The notes below the pieces were generated by a model. That model ran no database searches, had not been told where the DNA came from, and was given only the letters and a program-made list of their open reading frames with translations. Both the position numbers and the translations under genes were made by a program. Shown here in pieces: positions 1-10,324 of a stretch of DNA of 37,500 nt; within the stretch, counting starts at the first letter, position 1, and the number at the start of each line of letters is the position of its first letter. Source of the stretch: Mesostigma viride (lineage: Eukaryota > Streptophyta > Mesostigmatophyceae > Mesostigmatales > Mesostigmataceae); the NCBI GenBank assembly GCA_009746045.1, contig RPFO01000080.1:3290251-3327750 (forward strand), in the 5' to 3' direction.

Positions 1-240
1 ATGCCTTTGGCATAAAGGAGACTGGGGGGCTCTGCCCTTTCTCCTGTAGTGCACACACAGGGATTAAAAGCACTTCAGTGCTCCGTGACTCCCCAACGGG
101 AGCATGTGTTTAACGTGCCCCCCCCTCGATCCATCCATCCACGGGAATATGTGCTACATGATCTCCCAACGGAGTCATGTCATAATTTAATTTAATTTAA
201 TTTTAATGCAGGGAGTCACTCTCTGCTGAGAAGCCATGCC
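1..240 (-). repeat. Dispersed repeat, inverted copy of 6690-6820
   Basis: The first 125 bases read on the minus strand closely match 6690-6820, with few differences by eye. The shared landmarks are ATGCCTTTGGCAT, the CTCTGCCCTTTCTCCTGTAG stretch, and TGCTCCGTGACTCCCCAACG followed by GGGAGCA. Bases 136-176 belong to a second repeat family (CTCCCAACGGAGT with ATGTGCTAC) that recurs at 555-640, 16655-16745, 31838-31875 and 32190-32280. Both families lie inside and outside the giant transposon, so they are general genomic repeats. No gene is seen in 1-1045. Confidence 0.75.
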
Positions 241-554
241 CTAGCTCTTGTATTCTGATCAGGCACTCCGCAAAGGTGAAAACCATTTGCGTTCAGTGCC
301 GGGCCGCGGAAAACGCGGAAAAACGCGATCTGCAAATGAATCCGACCGGAATCGAACTGGGGACCTCTCGCACCAACTTTCGCTGACTATAGGGTACGGA
401 CGTCTCCCCCCCCCTAGCTCTTGTATAGCCATGATGATCTTCCCCCACATGACATGCTCGATCCCCCTTAGCTGGGCATAGCGTGATAGATCATGAGGGT
501 GCAGGTGCCCTGGTGCACCTAGAGCAAGGGTAGCTTACATTCCCACCCTTGCAT

Positions 555-720
555 GAAGTAGCCTAGAATGTATTAAAAGCCATATGCCCCTTCTCAGGGA
601 TATGTGCTACAGATGCTCCCAACGGAGTTATGTTCCTAATTAATTAATTAACCAGGGATCGATGGAAGGCACTTTTATTATGTGCTTGTGTATTATTGTG
701 CTCCGCGACTCCCCTATGGG
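555..720 (-). repeat. Copy of the CTCCCAACGGAG dispersed repeat
   Basis: On the minus strand this stretch matches 16655-16745 and 32190-32280 (GGAACAT, CTCCGTTGGGAGT, GCACATATCC, AAGGGGCATATG, GCTACTTCATGCAAGG). It ends in a TTAATTAA-rich tail and a CTCCGCGACTCCCC motif shared with the flanks of the tetranucleotide arrays. No terminal inverted repeats or coding capacity are evident, so it could be a short non-autonomous element. Confidence 0.6.
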
Positions 721-1045
721 AGCGCATGCAATTTATAGGTTGACGGTCCGGATCGATATTTGACATCCAGGTTCGATCCTGGCCTCCTAAGGCCTTGTCT
801 CATCGATAATATTTATTGTACATGGCTACACATTTCACCTCGATCCATTCATTCCTTTCCATCATCCTGAACAACTCGACAAACGCCGATCGAAATGATG
901 ACAGCAGGCTCATGCTGCCGTGGTCCGGATTCTCGATATTTCGGGCATGCGGTGGTTGTCTCATTGATATCTGGCTGGCACTGATCTGCCTGCTATGCCA
1001 TACATGGGCATGCCAGAGCTGCATGGCTGCTTTTGGTATAACTGC

Positions 1046-2845
1046 TTATCGACAAAATGGCTCAGGCATGGCACCCACGGCCATGAGCCAAATTCGCGGC
1101 TTCTTACAAGGCGTCGGGTCGCCCAGTCCCAAGCTCTTCAAGTACTGCAACATGGCTGGCTGGCCTTTCGCCGCATCCATGAGTGGCTTGACAGGAGTGG
1201 CGGGACATGCATCGTGAAGCTTATCCAAATTGCGGATGTCGGCTCCCGCACCGACAAGCCACTGGGCAACCTCCACGTTACCGGTCCTCACCGCCGTGTA
1301 CAGCAATGTCTCCGTCTCACGTTCGTAACACTTGTTCCCCTTGAGCCGTCTTACTGTCCGCACCGCGTTTGGGTCCGCCCCGGCCGCCAACAACCGCTTC
1401 ACCAAGGCCACGTCCTGCGCTTCCACGGCAAAATAGAGCGCCGTCTCCTCGTTCATGACGCCGCTATCGTGATCGTGAACGCGTCGGGCCGCATCGCCCC
1501 GCACGCCGGCCCGCAGCAAGGTGTCCACCACTATCGTCAACTTCTTCTCGGCGGCAGCAACGAGGCATGGACCCAGGGCCCTCACATCGGCCCTGTTCTT
1601 GAGCATCAAGTCCACCAGCTCTGGCTGCTCCACGATCGCCTCCATGGCTCGGGAGTCGCCGCCCCGAGCTGTGATGACCGCCCCCGCATCCAAGAGCAGG
1701 CGCGCCACGCCCCAGCGTGCCGTCGGCCAGGCTTTGAGGGCTACGTGAAGGGGCGTCTCGAGCGCAGGCCCTCGCGGTGTGTACTCCATCCGCCGGACCG
1801 GATCGACCTTCACGCCGGGAGCGCCCAGGAGGGACAGAACCACGCCCTCGCTCATGGTGACGTGGAGCGCGGTCATGCCCGTGGGAGTGGCGACGTTGAC
1901 GTCCGCACCGGCGGCCAGCAGCTCGTTCACCACTGCGACAAGACCCTTTCCCGCGGCGATGTGGAGTGCGGGCTCCTCCCTCCCTATTCCCGTCCTGAGA
2001 ATGTCCAGTTTGGCCCCTGCCCGGATCAAGCGAGAGACCACCATCTCATGCCCGGTCTGGATGTCAGGTCGCCCACACTCGATGGCAACGTGGAGAGCCG
2101 TCGCGCGATCCCTCTGGCCCCACGAAGCGACCGCGTTCACGTTCGCACCGGCCGCCAGCAGAGCATCCACGATGGCAACGTGGCCCTTGGCCGTGGCAAT
2201 GTGCAGCGCGGGCCAGTTCTTGCCGCTGCGCCCACAGGGGATGTCCATCCGCGCACCCCCCTTGACCAAGCACTGGACTACCTCCAGGTGGCCATTCTCC
2301 ACCGCGAGGTGAAGGGGCGTGGCTTTACCCTCGTCGATCCCGTTCAGCTCCACCTGGGAGTCAACAAAGAACTGGACAATGTCCCGACGCCCTGCCCGTG
2401 CCGCCCAGTGCAATGGAGACGGGGGCAAGGGGGTCCCCGAAGCCATCGATGGCCTCGCACGGTCCCCCAGGGTGATTGCTCTACATGGTGGCCGCCGTCC
2501 CCCAGGGGCATCCCCCCCGGGCACTGCCATCGATAAGTGGTGGTATCCATCCATCCAAGTCTTCACGGCTTGGTCGCTTCGCTCTCGGCCCGACATAGTA
2601 GGCGTGTTCTTGGATCGAGCCCTGCCTGGCTCTTGCTCCGTGGCATCCCCCGCGTTCCCCTGGCACCCCTTCATGGCCTTCAGCAGCTCCACCTCCGCTA
2701 GCTTGCGCACCTCTCTCTCGTCCCTCAGCTCCTGTTGCACCCGCGCCAGCTCTGCCTGTATCGCCCCGAGGGCCTCCTCGTGCTGTTCGGCCAGCTTGGA
2801 GACATAGTTCTGCACTTCGAGGATTTGCACCTCTGGAAATTCCAT
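1046..2845 (-). CDS. Ankyrin-repeat protein with N-terminal coiled coil
   Basis: An uninterrupted 599-codon frame starts at the ATG at 2843-2845. The frame stays open further upstream, to a GTG at 2980, but with no earlier ATG, and an upstream exon is possible. Residues 5-61 are a heptad-like, Glu/Leu-rich coiled coil (VSKLAEQHEEALGAIQAELA region). A Ser/Pro/Gly-rich linker follows. From about residue 142 to the end there are roughly 11 ankyrin repeats, for example TPLHLAVENGHLEVVQCLVK and TALYFAVEAQDVALVKRLLA, each with the TxLHxA turn and a GADVN-type hairpin. Ankyrin repeats form a solenoid for protein binding and have no catalytic role. There is no signal peptide or membrane segment. The gene is outside the transposon. 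Several degenerate middle repeats suggest age. The 513-aa open frame on the opposite strand is a shadow caused by high GC. Confidence 0.85.
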   Translation of the reverse strand: MEFPEVQILEVQNYVSKLAEQHEEALGAIQAELARVQQELRDEREVRKLAEVELLKAMKGCQGNAGDATEQEPGRARSKNTPTMSGRERSDQAVKTWMDGYHHLSMAVPGGDAPGGRRPPCRAITLGDRARPSMASGTPLPPSPLHWAARAGRRDIVQFFVDSQVELNGIDEGKATPLHLAVENGHLEVVQCLVKGGARMDIPCGRSGKNWPALHIATAKGHVAIVDALLAAGANVNAVASWGQRDRATALHVAIECGRPDIQTGHEMVVSRLIRAGAKLDILRTGIGREEPALHIAAGKGLVAVVNELLAAGADVNVATPTGMTALHVTMSEGVVLSLLGAPGVKVDPVRRMEYTPRGPALETPLHVALKAWPTARWGVARLLLDAGAVITARGGDSRAMEAIVEQPELVDLMLKNRADVRALGPCLVAAAEKKLTIVVDTLLRAGVRGDAARRVHDHDSGVMNEETALYFAVEAQDVALVKRLLAAGADPNAVRTVRRLKGNKCYERETETLLYTAVRTGNVEVAQWLVGAGADIRNLDKLHDACPATPVKPLMDAAKGQPAMLQYLKSLGLGDPTPCKKPRIWLMAVGAMPEPFCR

Positions 2846-2980
2846 GCCGCCCGCTTGCAACTCCCCCTGGCTCGACAATAATTGATTGATTGCAAGTGGC
2901 TGGTACCTTGCAAGATTATTATTAACTGTCCCAGGAATCCAGCATGATCCGTTGATAAGTCTCAGTTTCGGCTCCGCCAC

Positions 2981-3161
2981 CCCTGCATAGATTCAAAGAT
3001 CACCAACCGCACAGCCAAGGGAGTCGAGGAGGGGGGCGAGGGGGCACGAGAAAGGAGTGGAAGGGGGCCCAGAGAATGGGGGTGGGTGGGAGGGTGCGGA
3101 GAAAATGGGGGGGGACAAGAAAGGAGTGGGAGGGGGGGCAGAGAGTCAAGGAAAAGTGAGA
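2981..3161. other. Purine-rich spacer upstream of the ankyrin gene
   Basis: G-rich runs on the plus strand (3025-3150) lie just upstream of the ankyrin gene's reading frame. No promoter motif can be named with confidence. Confidence 0.3.
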
Positions 3162-3403
3162 ATCAGGTACACTTTGCCATTATGCAAGGAAACTGACAGG
3201 AGTTAAGAGTCCAGGTCAATTAAGAGGTTAATTAAGAGAGAATCAGGGACACTTTGCCATGTGCCAGGAAACCAACAGGAGTTACGAGTCCAGGTTAATT
3301 AAGAGGTTAATTAAGAGGTTAATTAAGAGGTTAATTAAGAGAAAATCAGGTACACTTTGCCATATGCAAGAAAAACAACAGGAGTTAAGAGTCCAGGTTA
3401 ATG
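3162..3403 (+). repeat. Three tandem copies of a ~75-100 bp unit
   Basis: Three copies begin at about 3162, 3240 and 3343. Each reads AATCAGGTACACTTTGCCAT..GCAAGGAAAC..CAGGAGTTAAGAGTCCAGG and then a variable number of GGTTAATTAAGA dodecamers (two, four, then a degenerate end). The dodecamer contains the palindrome TTAATTAA. The ORF running through it is a by-product. Confidence 0.85.
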
Positions 3404-5055
3404 AAGGGTTCAGCTCTAGCCTCCTCCTACCGCATGCAGGTCAAATAAAGACTGGGTCAGCCTCTTTTGGCCCGCACTTGCACCTTAGCTTTAGACTTCA
3501 AGGGATCCGGCCACAAAAACAACACAGGCAACTATTGCCAATCTTAGCAAGCCCTGACGCTTTATGCCACCCTTTATGGCCCCCTGTACACCCCTTCATT
3601 CCTATCTTCTCTCGGCCTTCAGAACCAGGATTACAATCCAGCAATGTTCAATCAAGGAAAGCATCATGGGGCGAAATGTGGGCCACAATCGACGCTCGGT
3701 TGCTTATAGGCATGCTGTGACCATAGAAAGCACCAAACCTCCACAGCATTAGGTTCTACGACTTTTGATTAACAAATGAAACAGAGAATGTAGAGAGCTA
3801 GTAAACTGATCTCACGTTGCATGACACAGGCTATACTCTATGCTATTAAACTGGTGTAGTCATGACTTGCAACCGCCATGCGCAGACTCTCCCTCTTGTA
3901 ACTGCGAGTGTGGGACGGAGCGCGAAACTCGGGCGTAGGAATGCCAGCCATAGCTATGGGGTACGGAGCTTGAAATGTTAAAGACAATATGCATGTGTGC
4001 GACACCTACTTATGAGGTTCAAACCACAATACAGTATCAATATACCAATGCGGAACAGAAGCCCATATCAGCCTACGGCACGCGTTCAATAGCATGTATA
4101 CCGCATTGCCGTATTATATTTACGTAACATGCCTGCAACCAAATGATGGCAACTTAGCAGCCCACTCATCACAACTTACCATAGCTCGAAATGACCGCTA
4201 TCTCCCGGATTGCAGCGCTCGACGTGAAGTGGAAGGCTGCTGCCGCTCTGCTTACCGCCTGCACGCCTTCCTTGACTTTTCGAGATATTGGCTGTAAGCT
4301 CATTGTTTTTCAACCCACTTCCCCCCCGTCACCTCCCCAAACATCCAATGCTTGGATGCCGGCAGATGGCCGCTCCACAGCGTCATCTGGCCAGTCTTTT
4401 CTGAAAGGTACACATCTACAGGGCATGGTGACGTCGGGAAAACTACCTTCCATCTTTGATGTGACAGGAGCCTGCCTGGAGAGGACTCGCACGAGAATTC
4501 GACACGGCGTATGGGCCCGCCTAGACATGACCGGCTGTCTTGTCAGTTGCTTTCAAAGATAGGGGGATCGAGAAAACCATCCATGTCAGGAGTCAACCGC
4601 TAAAATTGCGAACGTACCGCGTCACGTCGCGTTCGTGACTTCGCCTACAAGTTACCTGTCTTGTCTTTTGCCTGTCAAGATTGACGATGGTGGCTTGATG
4701 GTGGATCGAGAATTCGAGACAACCACCCATCACCTTATCACCAGTCAAGCTGCTTGCGAACGTAACACGTCATGGATGGGTGCACTGCTCGTGTGTTCCC
4801 TTGCTGTCTTGCTGAAGTCCTGCCGAAGGCCGGGACACTCTTCTTAAAATATTAATTCTTTTAAAATAAGTTTGAACGAAGTTAAAGTTCTGCCAGCATG
4901 CGCCGCACCTTTCCGTAGTAAAATCGCCGGTGTGCGAATTCCAATGAACGCCTGCCATGTGTACCAACTGATTATCAATGCTCAGTTGAGTTGAGTTTAT
5001 TGACATTGGATGTTTGCGACAAGCCCGGAGCGACTGGGAGCGGGTGTGCACTACC
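3404..5055. other. No gene recognised
   Basis: Only short open frames occur on either strand (up to 123 codons, 4191-4562), without recognisable motifs, splice-supported continuation or coding bias. No RNA gene or mobile-element terminus was seen. It may contain promoter or degraded sequence. Confidence 0.5.
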
Positions 5056-5059
5056 GGCC

Positions 5060-5356
5060 CGCCCCCCCCCCCCCCCCGCTTACCAGGGGTGGGGGGGTGG
5101 GGGGGGTCTTAACCCCCCCCCCCTCGAGGGGGGGGGAGGGGGGGACGGGGTCTCAACCCACCCCCTCACCCTCATAAGGGGGCAGGGTCAGTGTGTGTGT
5201 AGTGTGGGGGTCTCGACCCGCCCCTACCCCCTCGACCATTACCGGCCAGGGGGTGGGGGGGTTCGGACCCTGAACCCCCCCCCCCCCCAAATGACCGGCA
5301 GGGGTGGGGTGGGTGGGGGGATGTGACCCCGCCCCCCCCCCCCCCCCAGGGCTGCA
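5060..5356. repeat. Alternating poly-G / poly-C tract
   Basis: Runs of 7-16 C or G alternate with short spacers. Four imperfect units share a G-run, TCTC/TTCGGACCC-like core, and C-run (GGGGTCTTAACCCC, GGGGTCTCAACCC, GGGGTCTCGACCC, GGGTTCGGACCC). Each unit is itself a dyad, so both strands can form hairpins and G-quadruplex/i-motif structures. Open frames here are compositional artefacts, and run lengths are prone to sequencing error. Confidence 0.8.
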
Positions 5357-5487
5357 CACTCGCTCCGCGTTGCAAACAACAAGATCAATGCTGGTGGTGA
5401 GCATTGTGCAAAGAAAGAGCCGACTCGTGAGAATCCCAGTAATGGATTCTTCATCAATGACAAACCATGGACAGACATTGATTCATT

Positions 5488-6760
5488 AAACTCGTGCTCC
5501 CGTAATGGGGAGTCACGGAGCATTAACCCCGATCGATCGATCGATCGATCGATCGATGGATGGATGGATGGACGGACGGACGGACGGACGGACGGACGGA
5601 CGGACGGACGGACGGACGGACGGACGGACGGACGGACGGACGGACGGACGGACGGACGGACGGACGGACGGACGGACGGACGGACGGACGGACGGACGGA
5701 CGGACGGACGGACGGACGGACGGACGGACGGACGGACGGACGGACGGACGGACGGACGGACGGACGGACGGACGGACGGACGGACGGACGGACGGACGGA
5801 CGGACGGACGGACGGACGGACGGACGGACGGACGGACGGACGGACGGACGGACGGACGGACGGACGGACGGACGGACGGACGGACGGACGGACGGACGGA
5901 CGGACGGACGGACGGACGGACGGACGGACGGACGGACGGACGGACGGACGGACGGACGGACGGACGGACGGACGGACGGACGGACGGACGGACGGACGGA
6001 CGGACGGACGGACGGACGGACGGACGGACGGACGGACGGACGGACGGACGGACGGACGGACGGACGGACGGACGGACGGACGGACGGACGGACGGACGGA
6101 CGGACGGACGGACGGACGGACGGACGGACGGACGGACGGACGGACGGACGGACGGACGGACGGACGGACGGACGGACGGACGGACGGACGGACGGACGGA
6201 CGGACGGACGGACGGACGGACGGACGGACGGACGGACGGACGGACGGACGGACGGACGGACGGACGGACGGACGGACGGACGGACGGACGGACGGACGGA
6301 CGGACGGACGGACGGACGGACGGACGGACGGACGGACGGACGGACGGACGGACGGACGGACGGACGGACGGACGGACGGACGGACGGACGGACGGACGGA
6401 CGGACGGACGGACGGACGGACGGACGGACGGACGGACGGACGGACGGACGGACGGACGGACGGACGGACGGACGGACGGACGGACGGACGGACGGACGGA
6501 CGGACGGACGGACGGACGGACGGACGGACGGATGGATGGATGGATGGATGGATGGATGGATGGATGGATGGATGGATGGATGGATGGATGGATGGATGGA
6601 TGGATGGATGGATCGATGGATGGATGGGTGGATGGATGGATGGATGGATGGATATGGATGGATGGATGGATGGATTAATTAATTAATTAATTAAACACGT
6701 GCTCCCGTATGATGAGTGCGTTGGGGAGTCACGGAGCACCGAAGTGATTTTAATCCCAGT
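5488..6760 (+). repeat. (GGAC)n/(GGAT)n tetranucleotide array with conserved flanks
   Basis: After CTCGTGCTCCC..GGGGAGTCACGGAGCATTAACCCC come about seven GATC units, four GATG units, then about 240 GGAC units (about 5567-6531) and about 30 GGAT units with a few variants to 6670. A TTAATTAATT tail and a second CGTGCTCCC..GGGGAGTCACGGAGCAC motif follow. The same flank motif borders the arrays at 16768, 25440 and 26866. All three frames are open and give (DGRT)n or (DGWM)n, which are not proteins. At 6761-7113 no gene was found; 6761-6820 repeats the window start in inverse orientation. Confidence 0.95.
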
Positions 6761-7113
6761 GTGTGCACTACAGGAGAAAGGGCAGAGACCCCTAGTCTCC
6801 TTCATGCCAAAGGCATGCCACAGCTACAATCGGGCGCGCTAGCTAAAAGGACAGGCTAACGATCCGGCCAAACTGTGGGTGCAATAAGACCCATGTAAGC
6901 GGGGCATAACAAGTATAGCGTGTGCAAGTAATCTGACCAGCACGGGCGTAGCATGGCTGTGCTAGGACTAGGCTAAGGCTATGGCTGGTTGTGTACCGTG
7001 CGTTGGCGGCACGTGGTGACTAGGTTAATGTTGGCACAGCTAGGCGAACATTCTAGGCATGGCTGCCTTAGCGGCAGTGACGCCAATGGTTACAAGCTAG
7101 GGCTATTGCTATT

Positions 7114-7753
7114 CTAGCCCGCTGGGGGCGTCCACATCTTGTGGTTGATCATCAGGTCCCCGCCCCTCCAGTACACCTTGGGCTTCTGGGGGTCCTGCTT
7201 ATGGCGGAGGTATTCCGGCCACAGGTCGCGTCGCTGCTGTTGCTGAGCGGGGGTGAGGTCGTCATCCAACGTCCAGGTGAGGTCGTGCAACCTCTTGCGA
7301 CGAGAGAGGAACCGCTGCTTATCCTCAGGGGAGGGGAAGGTGAGCAGGACTGGTTGGGGAGCCGCCTTGTCCCGTGAGTGGGGAAGGCGGTGGCACCCAC
7401 GCAGTTCTACCTCACCTACCAGGCCCATGAGGGTAAGAAGCTGGTTCTTGAGCTCGTCAGCAAGAGAGGTTGACGTCTCACCTGGCTTCTGGGGGAAGCG
7501 ACGTAGCACCACTCGGCACTCGCGGCGAGCGCGGTCGGTGACCTCCCGTTGCTGGGCCTGGCGGTGGTCCTCCAGCTCCTGGAGCTTCGTGGCGATGGCG
7601 TCGGTGGTGGAGGCGGTCGCTGACCGCAGCAGGTCCGCGTAGGAGAGCGGCGGGAGGTCGCCAGCATCCTGCCGGGGTGGCTGGGATGCAATGGTGGCCG
7701 TCTGCTCCGCTATCTTGGGGACCTGTGTGGCCAGGGCCTCGGTGTGGGCGGTG
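7114..7753 (-). pseudogene. LINE ORF1-like protein, C-terminal half (split by transposon)
   Basis: The minus-strand frame runs from 7753 to the stop at 7114. It encodes a coiled-coil segment (ELEDHRQAQQREVTDRARRE) and then an RRM-like segment with ELRGCHRLPHSRDKAAPQPV, LLTFPSPEDKQRFLSRRKRL and WTLDDDLTPAQQQQRRDL. This order and spacing fits the RNA-binding ORF1p of L1-type LINEs (trimerising coiled coil, RRM, C-terminal domain), which packages LINE RNA. The N-terminal half lies 29 kb away at 36692-37435, and the break coincides with the transposon TIR. No ORF2 (endonuclease/reverse transcriptase) follows at lower coordinates, so the LINE copy is incomplete. Confident as ORF1-like; exact clade unknown. 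Confidence 0.8.
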
Positions 7754-7809
7754 CACTATACTTTTCGTCCGAGGGTGGTAAAAAGCATCCGAGGCGTAAA
7801 TTACGAGGT
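7754..7809 (+). repeat. Left terminal inverted repeat (56 bp) and target duplication
   Basis: The sequence starts CACTATACTTTTCGTCCGAG and ends TTACGAGGT. It is identical, base for base by eye, to the reverse complement of 36636-36691. Divergence begins immediately inside. The bases outside are GCGGTG, of which TG (7752-7753), or GTG, is repeated outside the right end. The last 15 bp contain AATTTACGAGGT-type sequence, the motif of the adjacent array. Confidence 0.95.
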
Positions 7810-7885
7810 GGTAATTTACCGTCAAGACTACTCTTACAGTTTAGATACTACATCGTAATCTGTCGCGTAAGTTACGAACTAGATC

Positions 7886-8264
7886 CGAGATGAGATCCGA
7901 CGTAGTAATTTACGACGTAGTAATTTACGAGGTAGTAATTTACGAGGTAGTAATTTACGAGGTAGTAATTTACGAGGTAGTAATTTACGAGGTAGTAATT
8001 TACGAGGTAGTAATTTACGAGGTAGTAATTTACGACGTAGTAATTTACGAGGTAGTAATTTACGAGGTAGTAATTTACGAGGTAGTAATTTACGACGTAG
8101 TAATTTACGAGGTAGTAATTTACGACGTAGTAACTCCCGAGGTAGTAGTTTACGAGGTAGTAGTTTACGCTGTAGTAATTTACGACGTAGTACTCTACGA
8201 GGTAGTAATGTACGAGGTAGTAATGTACGAGGTAGTAATTTACGAGGGAGTAATTTACGAGTTG
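7886..8264 (+). repeat. Left subterminal array of 15-bp repeats
   Basis: About 25 head-to-tail copies of GTAGTAATTTACGAG (variants with GACGTAG, or GTAGTTTACG) follow the left TIR after about 80 bp. Tandem subterminal repeats are the binding sites of the accessory TnpA protein in CACTA elements of plants; the same role here is inference. The unit ends in the TIR's own inner motif. Open frames on both strands (VVIYE or LVNYY repeats) result from the 15-bp period. The stretch 8281-8678 is AT-richer and shows no gene. Confidence 0.9.
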
Positions 8265-8678
8265 GTAAACTACGTGCAAGTTGTAACTTAAGATGTAGTT
8301 GTGTAGTATATATTTTGTTTTTAATTTGTGCAATGTCCAGTTTCATGAAATGAGCCTAAAAGAGTTTATTATTTCATATTTAAGCATAAAACAAAGTCGC
8401 ATTCACTTCAATTCACCAATATGTCTTCATTCTCACATTTCAGCCGATGTCCTTGTCGCATTTATAATACATTGAAACTCTAACACAAGACATCAAGGAG
8501 ACAACCATCGCAGGCCAGAAATCGGGAGAATCCGGACCATGGTAGCACAAGACATGATCAGATAACCAAGTCGGCTGATGACATCCTTAAATACTTATTG
8601 GCTTTGTTATCATCCATTGGATTGCGTGACAACCTCGCTCGAGGCACCGATGGGTGGGGTCTTCTACAAAGGTGCTAA

Positions 8679-10100
8679 CTAGGGCTGGCCCGGTGCCGAG
8701 TGCGTGACATCCCCGCTCGCGGCGCCGCTGGGTGTGGTCTCCTCGGCAGGTGCTGATGTGCGCTCGCTTGGTCCGCTCGAGGCGCCGATGCTTGCGCGGG
8801 TGCGCGAGGATGTGCTTGGTTCAGAGTACGGCCACGGGTTGTTTATGTTGTCGAACATGACACGCGTTGGCACATGCCGGGCTGAAGCACGCGTCCTCGA
8901 CACATCCTTGAAACATTGGTCCACCTCGTCCCACTCGCGCCTTGGCCCATTCCGCATCACGATGCCTGATGCCTCAGCGGCCTTGCGCACCTTCTTCTTG
9001 TCCCAGCACTTGGAGGCGATGTCTTCCCAATCTTCCCACAGCTCAGGCCGCTTGTCCCGCACCTCCTGCTTGTGGTGTCACACGGCAAGTACATTCATTT
9101 TAACCGTGCATGCATTGAACAAACAATATAAGTCATTGTTGGCATACAAAAACTTAATGTAGTGACATGCAGTATGGGCCTATGTACCAATGTGTTAAAG
9201 AAAGTAAGCGCATGCCACGAAACAGGTATAAGAAGGAGAATAAAAGGCTGCTTACCTGCACCGTGAAGTATCCCGACATCTTGAGATAGTGCAAAAGTAC
9301 CACGCGACAGAAGTCCTCCTTCAGCCATCCTGGAAGGTCGGCGTAGTTCTTGATGCGATCGGTGGTGGCCGTCCCCACCAACCACGGCATGTAGTCGTCA
9401 AACACACGCGTGAGGCCAAACTTGAACAAGTTGGACCGGTGGTTGGCCAGGCGCTTGACCAGCGCACCCCGGACTTGCGTGTAATCCTCCGCAGGAACCG
9501 AGTCGGCGGGGCTTCTCACGATCCCCGCCTCCTGGAAGAACATGGCGATCGCGCCACGCAGACCCATCTCCCTGACGGACCGCTCCTGGTCCAGCTGAAC
9601 GGCTTGCCCGACGTCAGGGCGAATGCTCAGGCAATGCCTGGAGAGGTGTTCGACAGCTGCCGAAAAAGCTGGGAGTGTCTTCTGCAAAATTGCAATGTGC
9701 AAGATAGAGAAAGTGCGAAGTTAGAAATGTGGAATAATGAATTGTGTAAAGCAAAAAAGTTCAGCAAAGAACGCTATATAATGCGTAATGTGCAACCCAC
9801 GAAATTGTTGGGCAGTTTGGTGCCCAGCCGCGTCATGAGATTGGCGACGTCTGTTTTCAGCGCCGCCACCTCCTGCCTGAGGCCCTCCTCCGCCCTGTTG
9901 GCCGCGATTTGCAAGTTCCTGCCGGTGGTGGCCGGTGCCTCCGGGCCAATATCGTCGTCCTCGCCGGAGGACGACGAGGAAGAGGAATCGGATTCGGATT
10001 CGGATCCGGAGGAAATCAAGGTGCGGGTTTTCTTGCGCCGCCGGCCCATGTCCTCCTCCTCCCGCGACCTCATGGCCTTCTTCTTGAGCTTGGGCGCCAT
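8679..10100 (-). CDS. Transposon gene 1: basic/acidic coiled-coil protein, candidate DNA-binding accessory factor
   Basis: Three exons can be read: 10100-9801, 9681-9256 and 9065-8679 (about 370 aa), all phase 0. Introns 9800-9682 (GTGGGT..TTTTGCAG) and 9255-9066 (GTAAGC..AAGCAG) have GT/AG ends. Residues 1-27 are a Lys/Arg-rich likely nuclear signal (MAPKLKKKAMRSREEEDMGR then RRKKTR). A run of Ser/Asp/Glu follows, then a short coiled coil (LRQEVAALKTDVANLMTRL). The middle part (RLANHRSNLFKFGLTRVF..PGWLKEDFCRVVLLHYLKMS) and the third exon's start (KRPELWEDWEDIASKCWDKK) are compact and Trp-rich; the tail is Ser/Thr/Pro-rich. I recognise no family. Position beside the subterminal array and head-to-head with the transposase suggests a TnpA-like role, but that is inference. 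Confidence 0.65.
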
Positions 10101-10324
10101 AGAAACTGATGAGCTGCGCGTAAACGTTAACTGGAGTCACCTACGGTGGTGAAGACGTGAATGCGCACTTTCAAATTTCGCGTGCACTCCTGGTGCACTG
10201 TCAAATTTCGCGTACACACGTGGTTGCAGCCATCCGACGGCTACAACCCCAGTGGTCAGGGGCAAACCAAACATCGCACGGTACACGTTCTTGCGGCATC
10301 GCTGTCAGGTCACCCTATAACGCG

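Noticed and set aside
341-785. tRNA T-arm-like sequences (GTTCGATTCC on minus near 345-358; GGTTCGATCC at 770-779)
   Set aside because: Only the box-B-like loop is present; T-stems do not pair fully and no acceptor, D or anticodon stems are found. They may be traces of a tRNA-derived SINE.
995-2536. 513-codon plus-strand frame opposite the ankyrin gene
   Set aside because: Pure antisense shadow: the minus frame has clear ankyrin repeats, and the plus translation is Arg/His/Pro-rich with no domain.
5505-6686. Three ~370-390 codon frames of DGRT/DGWM repeats
   Set aside because: A tetranucleotide repeat keeps all three frames open; no protein is implied.
6761-7113. LINE ORF2 downstream of ORF1
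   Set aside because: No endonuclease or reverse-transcriptase motifs in any frame below 7114; the LINE is truncated or ORF2 lies elsewhere.
7886-8264. CRISPR-like array
   Set aside because: Units are contiguous with no unique spacers, and the genome is eukaryotic.
7872-8346. VVIYE / LVNYY repeat proteins on both strands
   Set aside because: Translation of a 15-bp DNA repeat, which is a subterminal transposon array.
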